Shown here piece by piece: positions 1-8,661 of a DNA stretch of 64,000 bases (the stretch's first letter is position 1; each line of letters starts with the position of its first letter). The stretch is from Hyphomicrobium sp. (GTDB lineage: Bacteria; Pseudomonadota; Alphaproteobacteria; Rhizobiales; Hyphomicrobiaceae). A program made the translations under genes and the position numbers. Location: contig PERL01000010.1 in assembly GCA_002928735.1 (NCBI GenBank), forward strand, positions 1 to 64,000, in the 5' to 3' direction. The notes under the pieces were generated by a model, which was not told the origin of the DNA, searched no databases, and saw nothing but the letters and a program-made list of their open reading frames with translations.

Positions 1-253
1 CCGCCACGTGGCCTCTGGTCCCAAGGTCGGCCGCCGCGCGATTCTAGACATCGCGAACGAACGGAAGGCTAAACCTCTCTCGGGTGGGGGTGACTAGCAC
101 GGGACGCGAACGCCACACAAGGGAGGCGGCGGCGATTGGAAAAAGAGTTCCTCACACAGCGGTCAACCTTGGTCGGATAGGTCATTTTGCGGTATGGGGC
201 AGAGGCGCAGGGCCAGCTTACTGTCGCCCCGCCCCCGGCAATGGAACCACCAC
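1..253. other. Window edge to first gene: no gene recognised
   Basis: No reading frame here shows a recognisable protein. The stretch ends at the first methionine of the methyltransferase gene and presumably holds its promoter, but I cannot point to a convincing -35/-10 pair. Confidence 0.4.
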
Positions 254-925
254 ATGTCCGATCTCTCGCTGCAGCGCCTCAATATGGTCGAATCCCAGGT
301 TCGGCCGAGCGACGTGACCGATAGGCGTATTCCGCGCGCCATGAAGGCGGTCCCGCGCGAAGCTTTTGTTTCGGCGGCCCGCCGCAGTCTGGCCTATCTC
401 GATATCGACCTGCCGTTGGATGTACCGGGCCAGGGCAACACCGGCCGCGTGCTTTTGGCCCCCCGCACATTCGCCAAGCTGCTGCAACTCGCCGCCATTG
501 AGCCCGGCGCCGTCGTCCTCGATATCGGCTGCGGTACCGGCTACTCCTCGGCCATCCTCGCCCAACTGGCCCAGACCGTCGTCGCCCTCGAGCGCGATAC
601 GGCACTTGTTCAGGAGGCCACGCGCGTCCTGCAGTCCTTGGGCGCCGACACCGTGGCCGTCGTCCAAGGCGAATTAACGGCCGGCTACCCGGCCGAAGGC
701 CCGTTCGACGCAATCGTCATTGAGGGCGCCGTGTCGTCCGTTCCTGAAGCATTGCTGGGACAACTCAAGGACGGTGGCCGGCTTGTTGCCATTCAATCCG
801 ACGGCCGCACCAGTCGCGCGTTGGTCTGGCAGCGCAGTGGATCAGCCATTTCAGAAAGCGACGGGTTCGATGCCGTCGCCCCCTTCCTTCCCGGCTTCGA
901 ACCGGTGCACCGGTTCACCTTCTAA
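254..925 (+). CDS. pcm: Protein-L-isoaspartate O-methyltransferase family protein
   Basis: A SAM-dependent methyltransferase of the PCMT family, 223 aa. The family repairs isoaspartyl residues in aged proteins in the cytoplasm. The SAM-binding glycine motif VLDIGCGTGYSSA is clear in the first half, followed by an acidic strand end (VVALERD). The N-terminus MVESQVRPSDVTDRRI is the usual alphaproteobacterial form. I chose ATG 254 over an in-frame ATG at 194, because the upstream 20 residues look non-homologous. Its place just before a TolC-type gene is common in Hyphomicrobiales. This lineage-specific branch may not do classical repair, so the substrate is inferred. Confidence 0.88.
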   Translation: MSDLSLQRLNMVESQVRPSDVTDRRIPRAMKAVPREAFVSAARRSLAYLDIDLPLDVPGQGNTGRVLLAPRTFAKLLQLAAIEPGAVVLDIGCGTGYSSAILAQLAQTVVALERDTALVQEATRVLQSLGADTVAVVQGELTAGYPAEGPFDAIVIEGAVSSVPEALLGQLKDGGRLVAIQSDGRTSRALVWQRSGSAISESDGFDAVAPFLPGFEPVHRFTF

Positions 926-1189
926 CTCCGCCGGCAGCCAATGGGAGCAACGTTAACTCGCCCACTTCGCAAGGGAATTCGGCGGCCGGTGTGGGATGGC
1001 AGCCACGCCTCCCCGATGATTCTGTGGCTAGTCTTATGCCAACGGTAAAAATTCGGTAAATACTGCTACGGTTTTAAAGAGCCACGATTCGACGTCTGTG
1101 CCGGATTGGCTCGAAGAGCGATTTTTACAAGGCCGGTTGCCAGACGCGTCATCTGGGTTTGCGCCGGTTGGCGGGGCGAGGGGGAGCAT
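926..1189. other. Intergenic region upstream of the TolC-type gene
   Basis: No gene is visible. It is locally A/T-rich around 1040-1080, a plausible place for the promoter of the TolC-type gene, and ends in a strong Shine-Dalgarno stretch (GAGGGGGAG, about 1177-1186). Confidence 0.4.
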
Positions 1190-2644
1190 TTGTCGAGCAA
1201 GTCATTGCCAGGGCTCTGCACACGTCTTTCGGTGTTGCAGTCTCCGACGATCGCCGCGATTGCGGCGGCGGCGATGATGGCCGTCTTTGCACCGGCACCT
1301 GCGCAGGCTCTCACGCTCGATGAAGCCCTGGCATCGGCCTACGAATATAGTCCGCGCATTGACGCTGAGCGCGCCCGTCTGCGCGCCACCGATGAGGAAG
1401 TGCCGATTGCCAAGTCCGGCTATCGCCCCGACATCGGTGCCTCCGCTGATCTCGGCTATCGCGCCACGGATGTCAGCCCCGGTCCCACGACCGAACGCAA
1501 ACCGCGGGGCTATGGCGTCAGCATCACGCAGCCGATCTTCCGCGGGTTCCAAGTTACCAACGCCGTCAGTCAGGCTGAGTCCATCGTACGCGCCGGGCGT
1601 GAAACGTTGCGCACCGTCGAACAGGAAATTCTGCTTGAGGCCGTCACCGCCTTCATGGACGTGGTCCGTGATCAGGCAATCATCCGCCTCAACGAAAACA
1701 ACCTGAAGGTTCTCTCCGAAGAACTGAAGGCCACGCAGGACCGCTTCGCCGTTGGTGAAGTCACGCGCACCGATGTCGCCCAGTCCGAAGCCCGCCGCGC
1801 CGACGCTGTCGCTCAGCTCGATCAGGCCCGCGCCAATCTCCAGACCAGCCGCGCCGCGTTCGAGCGGACTGTCGGCCTTCCGGCCACCGGTCTCGTCGAG
1901 CCGTCGTTGAAGATGTCCATGCTGCCTTCGTCGCAGGAAGAAGCCGTCGGCATTGGCACGCAAGAAAATCCCAACATCGTCGGCGCGCTCTACAATGAAC
2001 AAGCCGCGCGCTTCAACGTCGACCGCATTCGCGGCGCGCTGTTGCCGCAGATCCAGGTCGAGGGCGATTACACGGATCGCTTTGGCGAAACCCAAGGCAT
2101 CCGCGAGACGGAAACCGCGCAGGTCGTCGGCCGCGTGACCGTTCCTATCTACCAGCAAGGCGGCATCGTCCACGCCCAGGTGCGTCAGGCCAAACACGAG
2201 CATCTCGCCCGTCTGCAGGATATCGAGCAGGCGCGCGTCGTCGTGAAAGCCAACGTCATCGCCGCATGGTCCCAGTTGCTGGGTGCCCGCGCCCAGTTGG
2301 AAAGCGCGAAGGCCGCCGTCGACGCCAACCAGACCGCCCTCACCGGCGTGCGCGAAGAAGAGCGCGTTGGCCAGCGCACGCTGATCGAAGTTTTGAACGC
2401 CCAGCAGGAACTGCTGAATTCGCAAGTCAACCTCGTGACCACCCGGCGCAACGTCATCGTTGCCGCCTACGGCCTCCAGGCCGCGCTCGGCCGTCTCGAC
2501 GCATTGAGCCTCGGCGTCACCGGCACCGTCTACGACCCTGCCGCCCATTACGAGGAAGTCGATCGCAAGTGGTTCGGGATCTCCATCACGCACGAAGACG
2601 GCCGCCGCGAGCACATGGACGTTGACACCAGCGTCATGAAGTGA
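1190..2644 (+). CDS. tolC: TolC-type outer-membrane efflux channel
   Basis: An outer-membrane trimeric channel subunit of the TolC/OEP family, used by type I secretion and RND/ABC efflux systems. It has a signal peptide ending APAPAQA, the start of the mature chain LTLDEALASA, and two long heptad-rich helical repeats, each followed by a VGE(V/R)T motif (FAVGEVTRTDVAQSEAR; ERVGQRTLIEVLNAQQELL), the hallmark of the family. An in-frame ATG lies at 1106, but it would put a long basic stretch ahead of the signal peptide. TTG 1190 sits 3-5 bases after a near-perfect SD and starts cleanly at the signal peptide, giving 484 aa. No inner-membrane partner is adjacent. Confidence 0.9.
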   Translation: MSSKSLPGLCTRLSVLQSPTIAAIAAAAMMAVFAPAPAQALTLDEALASAYEYSPRIDAERARLRATDEEVPIAKSGYRPDIGASADLGYRATDVSPGPTTERKPRGYGVSITQPIFRGFQVTNAVSQAESIVRAGRETLRTVEQEILLEAVTAFMDVVRDQAIIRLNENNLKVLSEELKATQDRFAVGEVTRTDVAQSEARRADAVAQLDQARANLQTSRAAFERTVGLPATGLVEPSLKMSMLPSSQEEAVGIGTQENPNIVGALYNEQAARFNVDRIRGALLPQIQVEGDYTDRFGETQGIRETETAQVVGRVTVPIYQQGGIVHAQVRQAKHEHLARLQDIEQARVVVKANVIAAWSQLLGARAQLESAKAAVDANQTALTGVREEERVGQRTLIEVLNAQQELLNSQVNLVTTRRNVIVAAYGLQAALGRLDALSLGVTGTVYDPAAHYEEVDRKWFGISITHEDGRREHMDVDTSVMK

Positions 2645-3095
2645 GCCTTCGCCGCTCTCTCCCGGAATAATCACAATTTTGCCGCGATTGGTGCCCGGTG
2701 CGGGTCCGGGAACAGCATGCTGTTGTCCGCCACCCCTCAGTTGGCCTTGTCACTGAAATTCGCCAAAGCTTGAACGCGTTGAGACTTCCATCGCACGCAT
2801 GTGTCGCAGCGGTCGCGCACGCCCGCTTGATCTTTTTTCTTGCCGCGCGGCGTCTTTGCCACATGATCGCCCTGCGCCAACCCTACAAAAATCCACGAAG
2901 CGCCGGGATCGGGGGCAGGGCTGAGCAAAGCCCTGGAACGTCAAAGTTCGCGGACCACGGCGCTTTTGGGACGATCCAGGTTGAGGGGGCGGGAAAAAAC
3001 AATCTCGCGAATAACCCGTCACCAAAACCGTTCCTCTAGTCGCGAGACCCGGCAGTCGGGGTTCTCCAGTAGCGTGCGTCAGCGAGGTTCGAGAC
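2645..3095. other. 450-base intergenic gap with a 14-base palindrome
   Basis: No reading frame here resembles a protein. The clearest element is a perfect 14-base palindrome, AACAGCATGCTGTT, at 2711-2724. The remainder should hold the terminator region of the TolC-type gene and the promoter of the first PopZ-like gene, but I could not identify either with confidence. Confidence 0.4.
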
Positions 3096-4250
3096 ATGGA
3101 ACTGACGGAAAAAAACGGTCACGCGAGCATCGAGGAAATCTTGGCCTCGGTCCGGCGCATCATTGCCGAAGAGCCGGGTCAGACTGCACCGATCATCGAT
3201 TTAGGTAAGCCGATGCAATACCCGCGTGGCGATGGCCTTCTCGATGATCCCAGCGACTTCGACCTTCCCTCCATGTTCAAGACGCCGTCGGCGACGCCGT
3301 CCGCTGATAAGCCAGCCCCCTTGTTTGGCCGCCTCAGCGAAGCTATCCGGGCCGCATCGTCGAACGGCCATACGGCCAACGGGCATTCCGCGAACGGCCA
3401 CGGCGGCGAGCGCAACGACCAAGGGCTGAGTTCGCTGAACCTCCATCGCGCCGAGCCCGCCGACACCGCCGCGTCGCCGCACTTCCTGCTCGCAACGTTT
3501 CACGAGACGACGTCGCCGCGCATCGACGAATTGGCAGCATCGGCCACGAGCGACGTAAAAACCCCCATTCCCGCACCTGTTCTTGCTGCCCCACCGGCGG
3601 AGGCGAACATGATGCATGCCACCTTCACAGCACCCGATTCCAGACCGGCCCCTGTTGAGCCCGCACCATCCGCACCGCAAGTCCCCCGTCAAATGGCGGC
3701 CTTCAAGGATACCCGCTTCCGGGGCATGGGATCGGCGCCGGCCGCCATGGCGCCAATGCAGCCATCGGTCTCGCCGTTCGAAGCCGCAGCGACAGCGGCA
3801 CTCGTGCAGGCGGCCTCGCCGGCCCCCGCCGTTGAACCCGCCGCCACGATGGCCGCAGCCTCCGAGGACCTGCCCGTCCTTATGAGCGAGGAGCAATCGG
3901 CAGCCGGCGATTTCGCCGTCGAAGCCCCGTCAAGCCTCGCTGCCGCCATTGCCGCATCTTATCCGTCTCTGGCCCCGGACCCGGCCCCAAGCACCGACTT
4001 CATCCCGATCGCACCCATAGCCCCCGCACCTGTCGTCATGGCCCCGGTCGAGCATGTCCCCCCGCCGGTCCCGGCATCCGTGCCGCACGAAGCCGCCACA
4101 ACCCCGGCCGCACCGGCGCCCATCGAGGACTCCACCGCCGATCTCCTACGCCCCATGTTGCGGCAATGGCTCGCCGAAAACATGCCGCGCATGGTTGAAA
4201 AGGCACTGCATATCGAGGTGGCCGAGTCCGTGAAAACACCCCGGAAATAG
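3096..4250 (+). CDS. popZ: PopZ-like polar organising protein (DUF2497), copy 1
   Basis: A 384-aa protein with the PopZ/DUF2497 architecture. A short N-terminal helix (SIEEILASVRRIIAEE, residues 9-24) is followed by about 300 residues of Pro/Ala-rich, probably disordered, linker. The C-terminal oligomerisation helices contain LRPMLRQWLAENMPRMVEKAL. In Caulobacter and relatives PopZ forms a polar matrix that anchors the chromosome origin through ParB. The linker is far longer than in Caulobacter PopZ (177 aa) and holds an NGH repeat (NGHTANGHSANGHGG). It lies directly before a second homologue. The family call is firm; the polar role is inferred. Confidence 0.82.
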   Translation: MELTEKNGHASIEEILASVRRIIAEEPGQTAPIIDLGKPMQYPRGDGLLDDPSDFDLPSMFKTPSATPSADKPAPLFGRLSEAIRAASSNGHTANGHSANGHGGERNDQGLSSLNLHRAEPADTAASPHFLLATFHETTSPRIDELAASATSDVKTPIPAPVLAAPPAEANMMHATFTAPDSRPAPVEPAPSAPQVPRQMAAFKDTRFRGMGSAPAAMAPMQPSVSPFEAAATAALVQAASPAPAVEPAATMAAASEDLPVLMSEEQSAAGDFAVEAPSSLAAAIAASYPSLAPDPAPSTDFIPIAPIAPAPVVMAPVEHVPPPVPASVPHEAATTPAAPAPIEDSTADLLRPMLRQWLAENMPRMVEKALHIEVAESVKTPRK

Positions 4251-4409
4251 CCGCCGCCGAACCAGGAACCCGGCCCATCGGGGAGGGGCCGTCGGCCCAG
4301 ACGCTTGTCCACAGCCGTCCGATCGCCGCATTTCCATGTTTTCCCGTCAAGCGGTATGAAGTCCAGGCAGCGGTATCCGCAATCTGGCGACGAACATGGG
4401 GCACGGCGA

Positions 4410-5753
4410 ATGAGCAGAGCGGAAAGTTCGGAAGCGTCGATCGAAGAGATCCTGGCTTCGATCCGCAAAACGTTCAACGAGGACCCACCGGCGCCCCCAC
4501 AGCCCGTTCAGGCGTCGTCAATCCCCGCAGCGGCCACTGACTCACGCCCGTCTGACCCACGTCCAAGCGACGGACGGGCAGGCGCTTTGCCCGCGTTTCG
4601 CTCCGTTGCCGATGCGGCGCCCGATCAGGCAGCCCCCCTGCCGACCCCGCCCCGCTCGCGCGCCGCAGTTATCGATGCCGATCTCGACGACTTAATCGAC
4701 GCGCCAGCCCCTAAGGTCGGCGAACTCAAGATCCCCGCTAGCGCCGCACCCACCCCGCCCGCTGGCCGTACGCCTTCACCCGCGGCTCCGCCGACGTCTC
4801 CAATTGAAGCCGCGCGCGAAAAGTGGGCGAACTTGCTCAATCCCAACCCGGCCGCCCCCAAGCCAGATGAAACGCCACCGGCCGCAACGGCCGAGTCTGC
4901 AGCGCCGCTGGCAACCCAGCCGGCCCCTGCATCGCCCGGTCCAGCACCCACCGCGCCGCCGGTCGCCACACCCGCCGCAGGTGCGTTCGGCGGCCTCTTC
5001 GCCCCGCGCAAAGGTGGGTTCTACCCGCCCCAGGAGCCCCGCCCCGATCCTGTTTTGCCTGATCCCGCTTCCATGGCGCCTCAGCGCGCTACCGAAACGC
5101 CCGCCGCCAAACCAGCGGAACCAGCACCAGCCCTGTCGGCATCGCAGCCCGCAGCACCTCCCTCGCCCACGCGCGCCGGCTTCGTGCCGTTCTGGCAATC
5201 CAGTGCCGCAGCCCAACCCGCAGCGCCCCCCACACCCGCAGCTGCGACACCGGCACCCGCCGCCAAGGCCGATCCGCTTCCGCCACCCGCCGCCGAGGTT
5301 CCCGCCGCCGCGTCCGCCCGCGTCCTCGATGATCTCGTCGCGGAATTGAATGGCGCCGCTGTCCCCGCCGCCGCTCCAGCCGCACCCAAGGCAGCCGAAG
5401 CGGCCCCGCCCGTCAGCGCGCCGCCGGCCGCCCCTGTCGAGACCCTGGCCGCAAAGGCCCTGGCCGCCGCAGCCGCAGCCCCGCGCGCGCCAACACTGGA
5501 AGTCAAAGCATCGGAAGTCAAAGCCCCCACACCCACGCCAACTGAAACGACAGCACCAGCAGTCAAGGTCGCCGAGACCAAGCCATCCGACGCAAAACCG
5601 GTCGAGCCCGCCGCATCGAACCGCTCGTTCGAGGAGGTCGTCGCCGACATGCTCCGTCCACTCCTTGAAAAGTGGATTGACGAGAATATGCCGCGGATCG
5701 TCGAGCGCGCCCTCCAGCGCGACGCCACGCTCGGCCGCAAGCCGAACCCTTAA
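4410..5753 (+). CDS. popZ: PopZ-like polar organising protein (DUF2497), copy 2
   Basis: The second PopZ-like protein, 447 aa. It has the same two conserved ends as its upstream neighbour: SIEEILASIRKTFNEDP near residue 8 and MLRPLLEKWIDENMPRIVERAL at the C-terminus. Between them is an even longer Ala/Pro/Thr-rich linker. I chose ATG 4410 (MSRAESSEASIEEI) because it places the conserved helix near the terminus as in the paralogue; an in-frame ATG at 4305 would add an unrelated 35-residue stretch. It is followed at 107 bases by valS, the usual context of the single PopZ gene in Hyphomicrobiales. The linkers differ, so the two copies are old or fast-diverging duplicates. Confidence 0.83.
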   Translation: MSRAESSEASIEEILASIRKTFNEDPPAPPQPVQASSIPAAATDSRPSDPRPSDGRAGALPAFRSVADAAPDQAAPLPTPPRSRAAVIDADLDDLIDAPAPKVGELKIPASAAPTPPAGRTPSPAAPPTSPIEAAREKWANLLNPNPAAPKPDETPPAATAESAAPLATQPAPASPGPAPTAPPVATPAAGAFGGLFAPRKGGFYPPQEPRPDPVLPDPASMAPQRATETPAAKPAEPAPALSASQPAAPPSPTRAGFVPFWQSSAAAQPAAPPTPAAATPAPAAKADPLPPPAAEVPAAASARVLDDLVAELNGAAVPAAAPAAPKAAEAAPPVSAPPAAPVETLAAKALAAAAAAPRAPTLEVKASEVKAPTPTPTETTAPAVKVAETKPSDAKPVEPAASNRSFEEVVADMLRPLLEKWIDENMPRIVERALQRDATLGRKPNP

Positions 5754-5860
5754 CCGCGCTCCGCCGCCCCCGGGACATTGACGGGCGGCGTTGACAGGCA
5801 TGGAAGCGGGGTCGTACGACCTTCGCAACAACGCGCCCATGCAAAAAGAACCCCGCCACA

Positions 5861-8626
5861 ATGCTTGAGAAGACCTACCAGCCGGCCGCCATCGAGCCGC
5901 GCGTTCGCGACGATTGGGAAAATGCCGATGCCTTTAAGGCCGGACGCCCGGACCGCGCCGATGCTGAACCCTTCTCCATCGTCATTCCCCCGCCCAACGT
6001 CACCGGCTCGCTCCACATGGGGCACGCCCTCAACAACACCCTGCAGGACATCCTCTGCCGCTTCGAGCGCATGCGCGGCAAGGACGTGCTCTGGCAGCCG
6101 GGCACCGATCACGCCGGCATCGCGACGCAAATGGTCGTCGAACGCCAAATGATGGAACGCAAGGAACCCGGCCGCCGCGAAATCGGCCGCGACGCGTTCC
6201 TCGAAAAAGTCTGGGCCTGGAAAGCCGAAAGCGGCGGCACCATCGTCAACCAATTAAAGCGCCTCGGCGCCTCGTGCGATTGGAGCCGCGAACGTTTCAC
6301 CATGGACGAGGGCCTGTCGAAGGCTGTCGTGAAGGTCTTCGTCGAACTCCACCGTGCGGGCCTCATCTATAAGGACAAGCGCCTCGTCAACTGGGACCCG
6401 AAGTTCCAGACCGCGATCTCTGATCTCGAAGTCGTGCAGGTTGAAGCCAAGGGCTCGTTCACGTGGGCCGACGGCGACCCGGAAAAGCCTTTCGACGCGG
6501 AAGCGCTCGCCAAGGTTCTGAAGAAGAACCCGAGCGGCCACATGTACCACTTCCGCTATCCTCTCGCCGATGATCCAACGCGCTTCATCGTTGTCGCCAC
6601 CACGCGGCCTGAGACGATGCTGGGCGACAGCGGCGTTGCTGTGCATCCCGAGGATGAGCGCTATAAAGACATCGTCGGCAAAAAGGTGCGCCTGCCGCTC
6701 GTCGGCCGCGAGATACCGATTGTCGCCGACGAATACTCCGATCCCGAGAAGGGCACCGGCGCGGTCAAGATCACGCCCGCCCACGACTTCAACGACTTCG
6801 AAGTTGGCCGGCGGCACAACCTTGCGCAAATCAATGTGCTCGACGCGTTCGGCGCCATTATCGCTGGCCCTGCCGCCAAGCTCGACGCCATCCCGCAAAA
6901 TCTCCAGGGCGTCGACCGCTTCGAAGCACGCAAAATGGTTGTGTCCGAAATGGCCGCGCTGGGCCTCCTCGCCAAGATCGAGCCGACGACGCACACGGTC
7001 CCCCACGGCGACCGCTCCAACGTCGTGATCGAGCCTTGGCTCACCGACCAGTGGTACGTCAATGCCGCCGAACTTGCCAAGGATGCCATCGCCGCCATCG
7101 AAGACGGCCGCACGGAATTCGTGCCCAAAAACTGGGAAAAGACCTACTTCGAGTGGATGCGCAATATCCAGCCCTGGTGCATCTCGCGCCAGCTCTGGTG
7201 GGGGCACCAGATCCCGGCGTGGTATGGACCTGACGGAAAATTCTTTGTCGCCGCCGACGAAGAGGAAGCCAAAGCGCTGGCCAAAACGCACTATGGAAAA
7301 GACGAACCGCTCACTCGCGACGAAGACGTCCTCGACACATGGTTCTCGTCCGGCTTGTGGGCGTTCTCCACGCTGGGCTGGCCCGACGACACGCCGGAAC
7401 TGAAGCGCTACTACCCCACGAGCGTCCTCGTCACCGGCTTCGACATCATATTCTTCTGGATCGCCCGGATGATGATGCTGTCGCTCTATTTCAAAAAAGA
7501 AGTCCCCTTCAAGGACATCTACATCCACGCCCTCGTCCGCGACGAGAAGGGGCAAAAGATGTCGAAGTCCAAGGGCAACGTCATCGATCCGCTGGAAATT
7601 ATCGACGCCTATGGTGCCGACGCGCTGCGCTTCACGCTGGCCCGCATGGCCGCCCAAGGCCGCGACATCAAACTTGCCAAGCAGACGGTCGAAGGCAACC
7701 GCAACTTCGCCACCAAGCTCTGGAACGCCGCCCGCTTCGCCGAAATGAACGAATGCGTGCGCCAGCACAACTTCGATCCCAAGACCGTCAAAAACCCGCT
7801 CAACCGTTGGATTGTGGGCGAAACCGAACGCGCCGCGACCGCCGTCACGGCCGGACTGGAAGGCTACAAATTCAACGAAGCCTCCGGCGCCATCTACGAT
7901 TTCGTCTGGGGCATCTTCTGCGACTGGTACCTCGAGTTGATCAAGCCCATCCTCGCCGGCGACGACGAGGCCGCGATGATCGAGACCCGCGCCACCGTCG
8001 CCTGGGTCATCGACCAGATCCTGAAACTGCTGCACCCCTTCATGCCCTTCATCACCGAAGAGCTGTGGGCACATATGGTCGAACACGGCGTCGCCCGCCA
8101 ATCCCTCCTGACGCTCTCGTCGTGGCCGCAGCCCAAGGGCCTCTCTGATCCCGCGGTCGACGAAGAAATCGGCTGGGTGATCGAATTGATCTCGGCCATC
8201 CGCTCCGTGCGCACCGAAATGAACGTCCCCGCCGGCGCCAAAATCCCGCTGATCGTCACCGGCTCCACCCCCGCCACGCGCGCGCGCGTCAAAACGCACG
8301 AAGACACGATCATGCGCTTGGCCCGCCTCGACGACATCTCGTTTGCCGCCGCGACGCCGAAGGGTTCTGCGCTCATCGTGGTGGAAGAGGCGACCTACGC
8401 GCTCCCCCTCGAAGGCGTCATCGACATGGACGCCGAGCGCAAACGCCTCGAAAAAGAAATCACCAAAGCCGAGAGCGACAAGGACAAAGCCGAAAGCTGG
8501 CTTGCTAACGAGTCGAACGTCGCCAAGAGCCCCGAACACGTCGTCGAACTCAACCGCGAACGCGTCACCGAAGGCACCGAAAAAATCGCCCGCCTCAAGG
8601 CCGCACTCAAACGGATAGAAGCGTAA
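5861..8626 (+). CDS. valS: Valyl-tRNA synthetase
   Basis: A class I aminoacyl-tRNA synthetase that charges tRNA-Val in the cytoplasm, 921 aa and full length. The HIGH-type signature reads NVTGSLHMGHAL near residue 50 and the KMSKS loop reads GQKMSKSKGNVIDP near residue 565. Between them lies the CP1 editing domain (TTRPETMLGD near residue 247). The anticodon-binding domain follows, and the C-terminal coiled-coil arm (MDAERKRLEKEITKAE) is present. Start ATG 5861 gives the standard N-terminus MLEKTYQPAAIE. Confidence 0.97.
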   Translation: MLEKTYQPAAIEPRVRDDWENADAFKAGRPDRADAEPFSIVIPPPNVTGSLHMGHALNNTLQDILCRFERMRGKDVLWQPGTDHAGIATQMVVERQMMERKEPGRREIGRDAFLEKVWAWKAESGGTIVNQLKRLGASCDWSRERFTMDEGLSKAVVKVFVELHRAGLIYKDKRLVNWDPKFQTAISDLEVVQVEAKGSFTWADGDPEKPFDAEALAKVLKKNPSGHMYHFRYPLADDPTRFIVVATTRPETMLGDSGVAVHPEDERYKDIVGKKVRLPLVGREIPIVADEYSDPEKGTGAVKITPAHDFNDFEVGRRHNLAQINVLDAFGAIIAGPAAKLDAIPQNLQGVDRFEARKMVVSEMAALGLLAKIEPTTHTVPHGDRSNVVIEPWLTDQWYVNAAELAKDAIAAIEDGRTEFVPKNWEKTYFEWMRNIQPWCISRQLWWGHQIPAWYGPDGKFFVAADEEEAKALAKTHYGKDEPLTRDEDVLDTWFSSGLWAFSTLGWPDDTPELKRYYPTSVLVTGFDIIFFWIARMMMLSLYFKKEVPFKDIYIHALVRDEKGQKMSKSKGNVIDPLEIIDAYGADALRFTLARMAAQGRDIKLAKQTVEGNRNFATKLWNAARFAEMNECVRQHNFDPKTVKNPLNRWIVGETERAATAVTAGLEGYKFNEASGAIYDFVWGIFCDWYLELIKPILAGDDEAAMIETRATVAWVIDQILKLLHPFMPFITEELWAHMVEHGVARQSLLTLSSWPQPKGLSDPAVDEEIGWVIELISAIRSVRTEMNVPAGAKIPLIVTGSTPATRARVKTHEDTIMRLARLDDISFAAATPKGSALIVVEEATYALPLEGVIDMDAERKRLEKEITKAESDKDKAESWLANESNVAKSPEHVVELNRERVTEGTEKIARLKAALKRIEA

Positions 8627-8628
8627 CC

Positions 8629-8654
8629 CCCTCTCCCTGCTTGCGGGGAGAGGG
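8629..8654. repeat. CCCTCTCCC/GGGAGAGGG hairpin between convergent genes
   Basis: A 9-base perfect inverted repeat (8629-8637 and 8646-8654) with an 8-base loop, just after the valS stop and before the stop of the convergent aldehyde dehydrogenase gene. It has no T-run. The same CTCTCCCC core recurs in the composite repeat at 19.3-19.4 kb, so this looks like a dispersed REP-like element that may also act as a bidirectional terminator. Confidence 0.6.
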
Positions 8655-8661
8655 AATGCCT

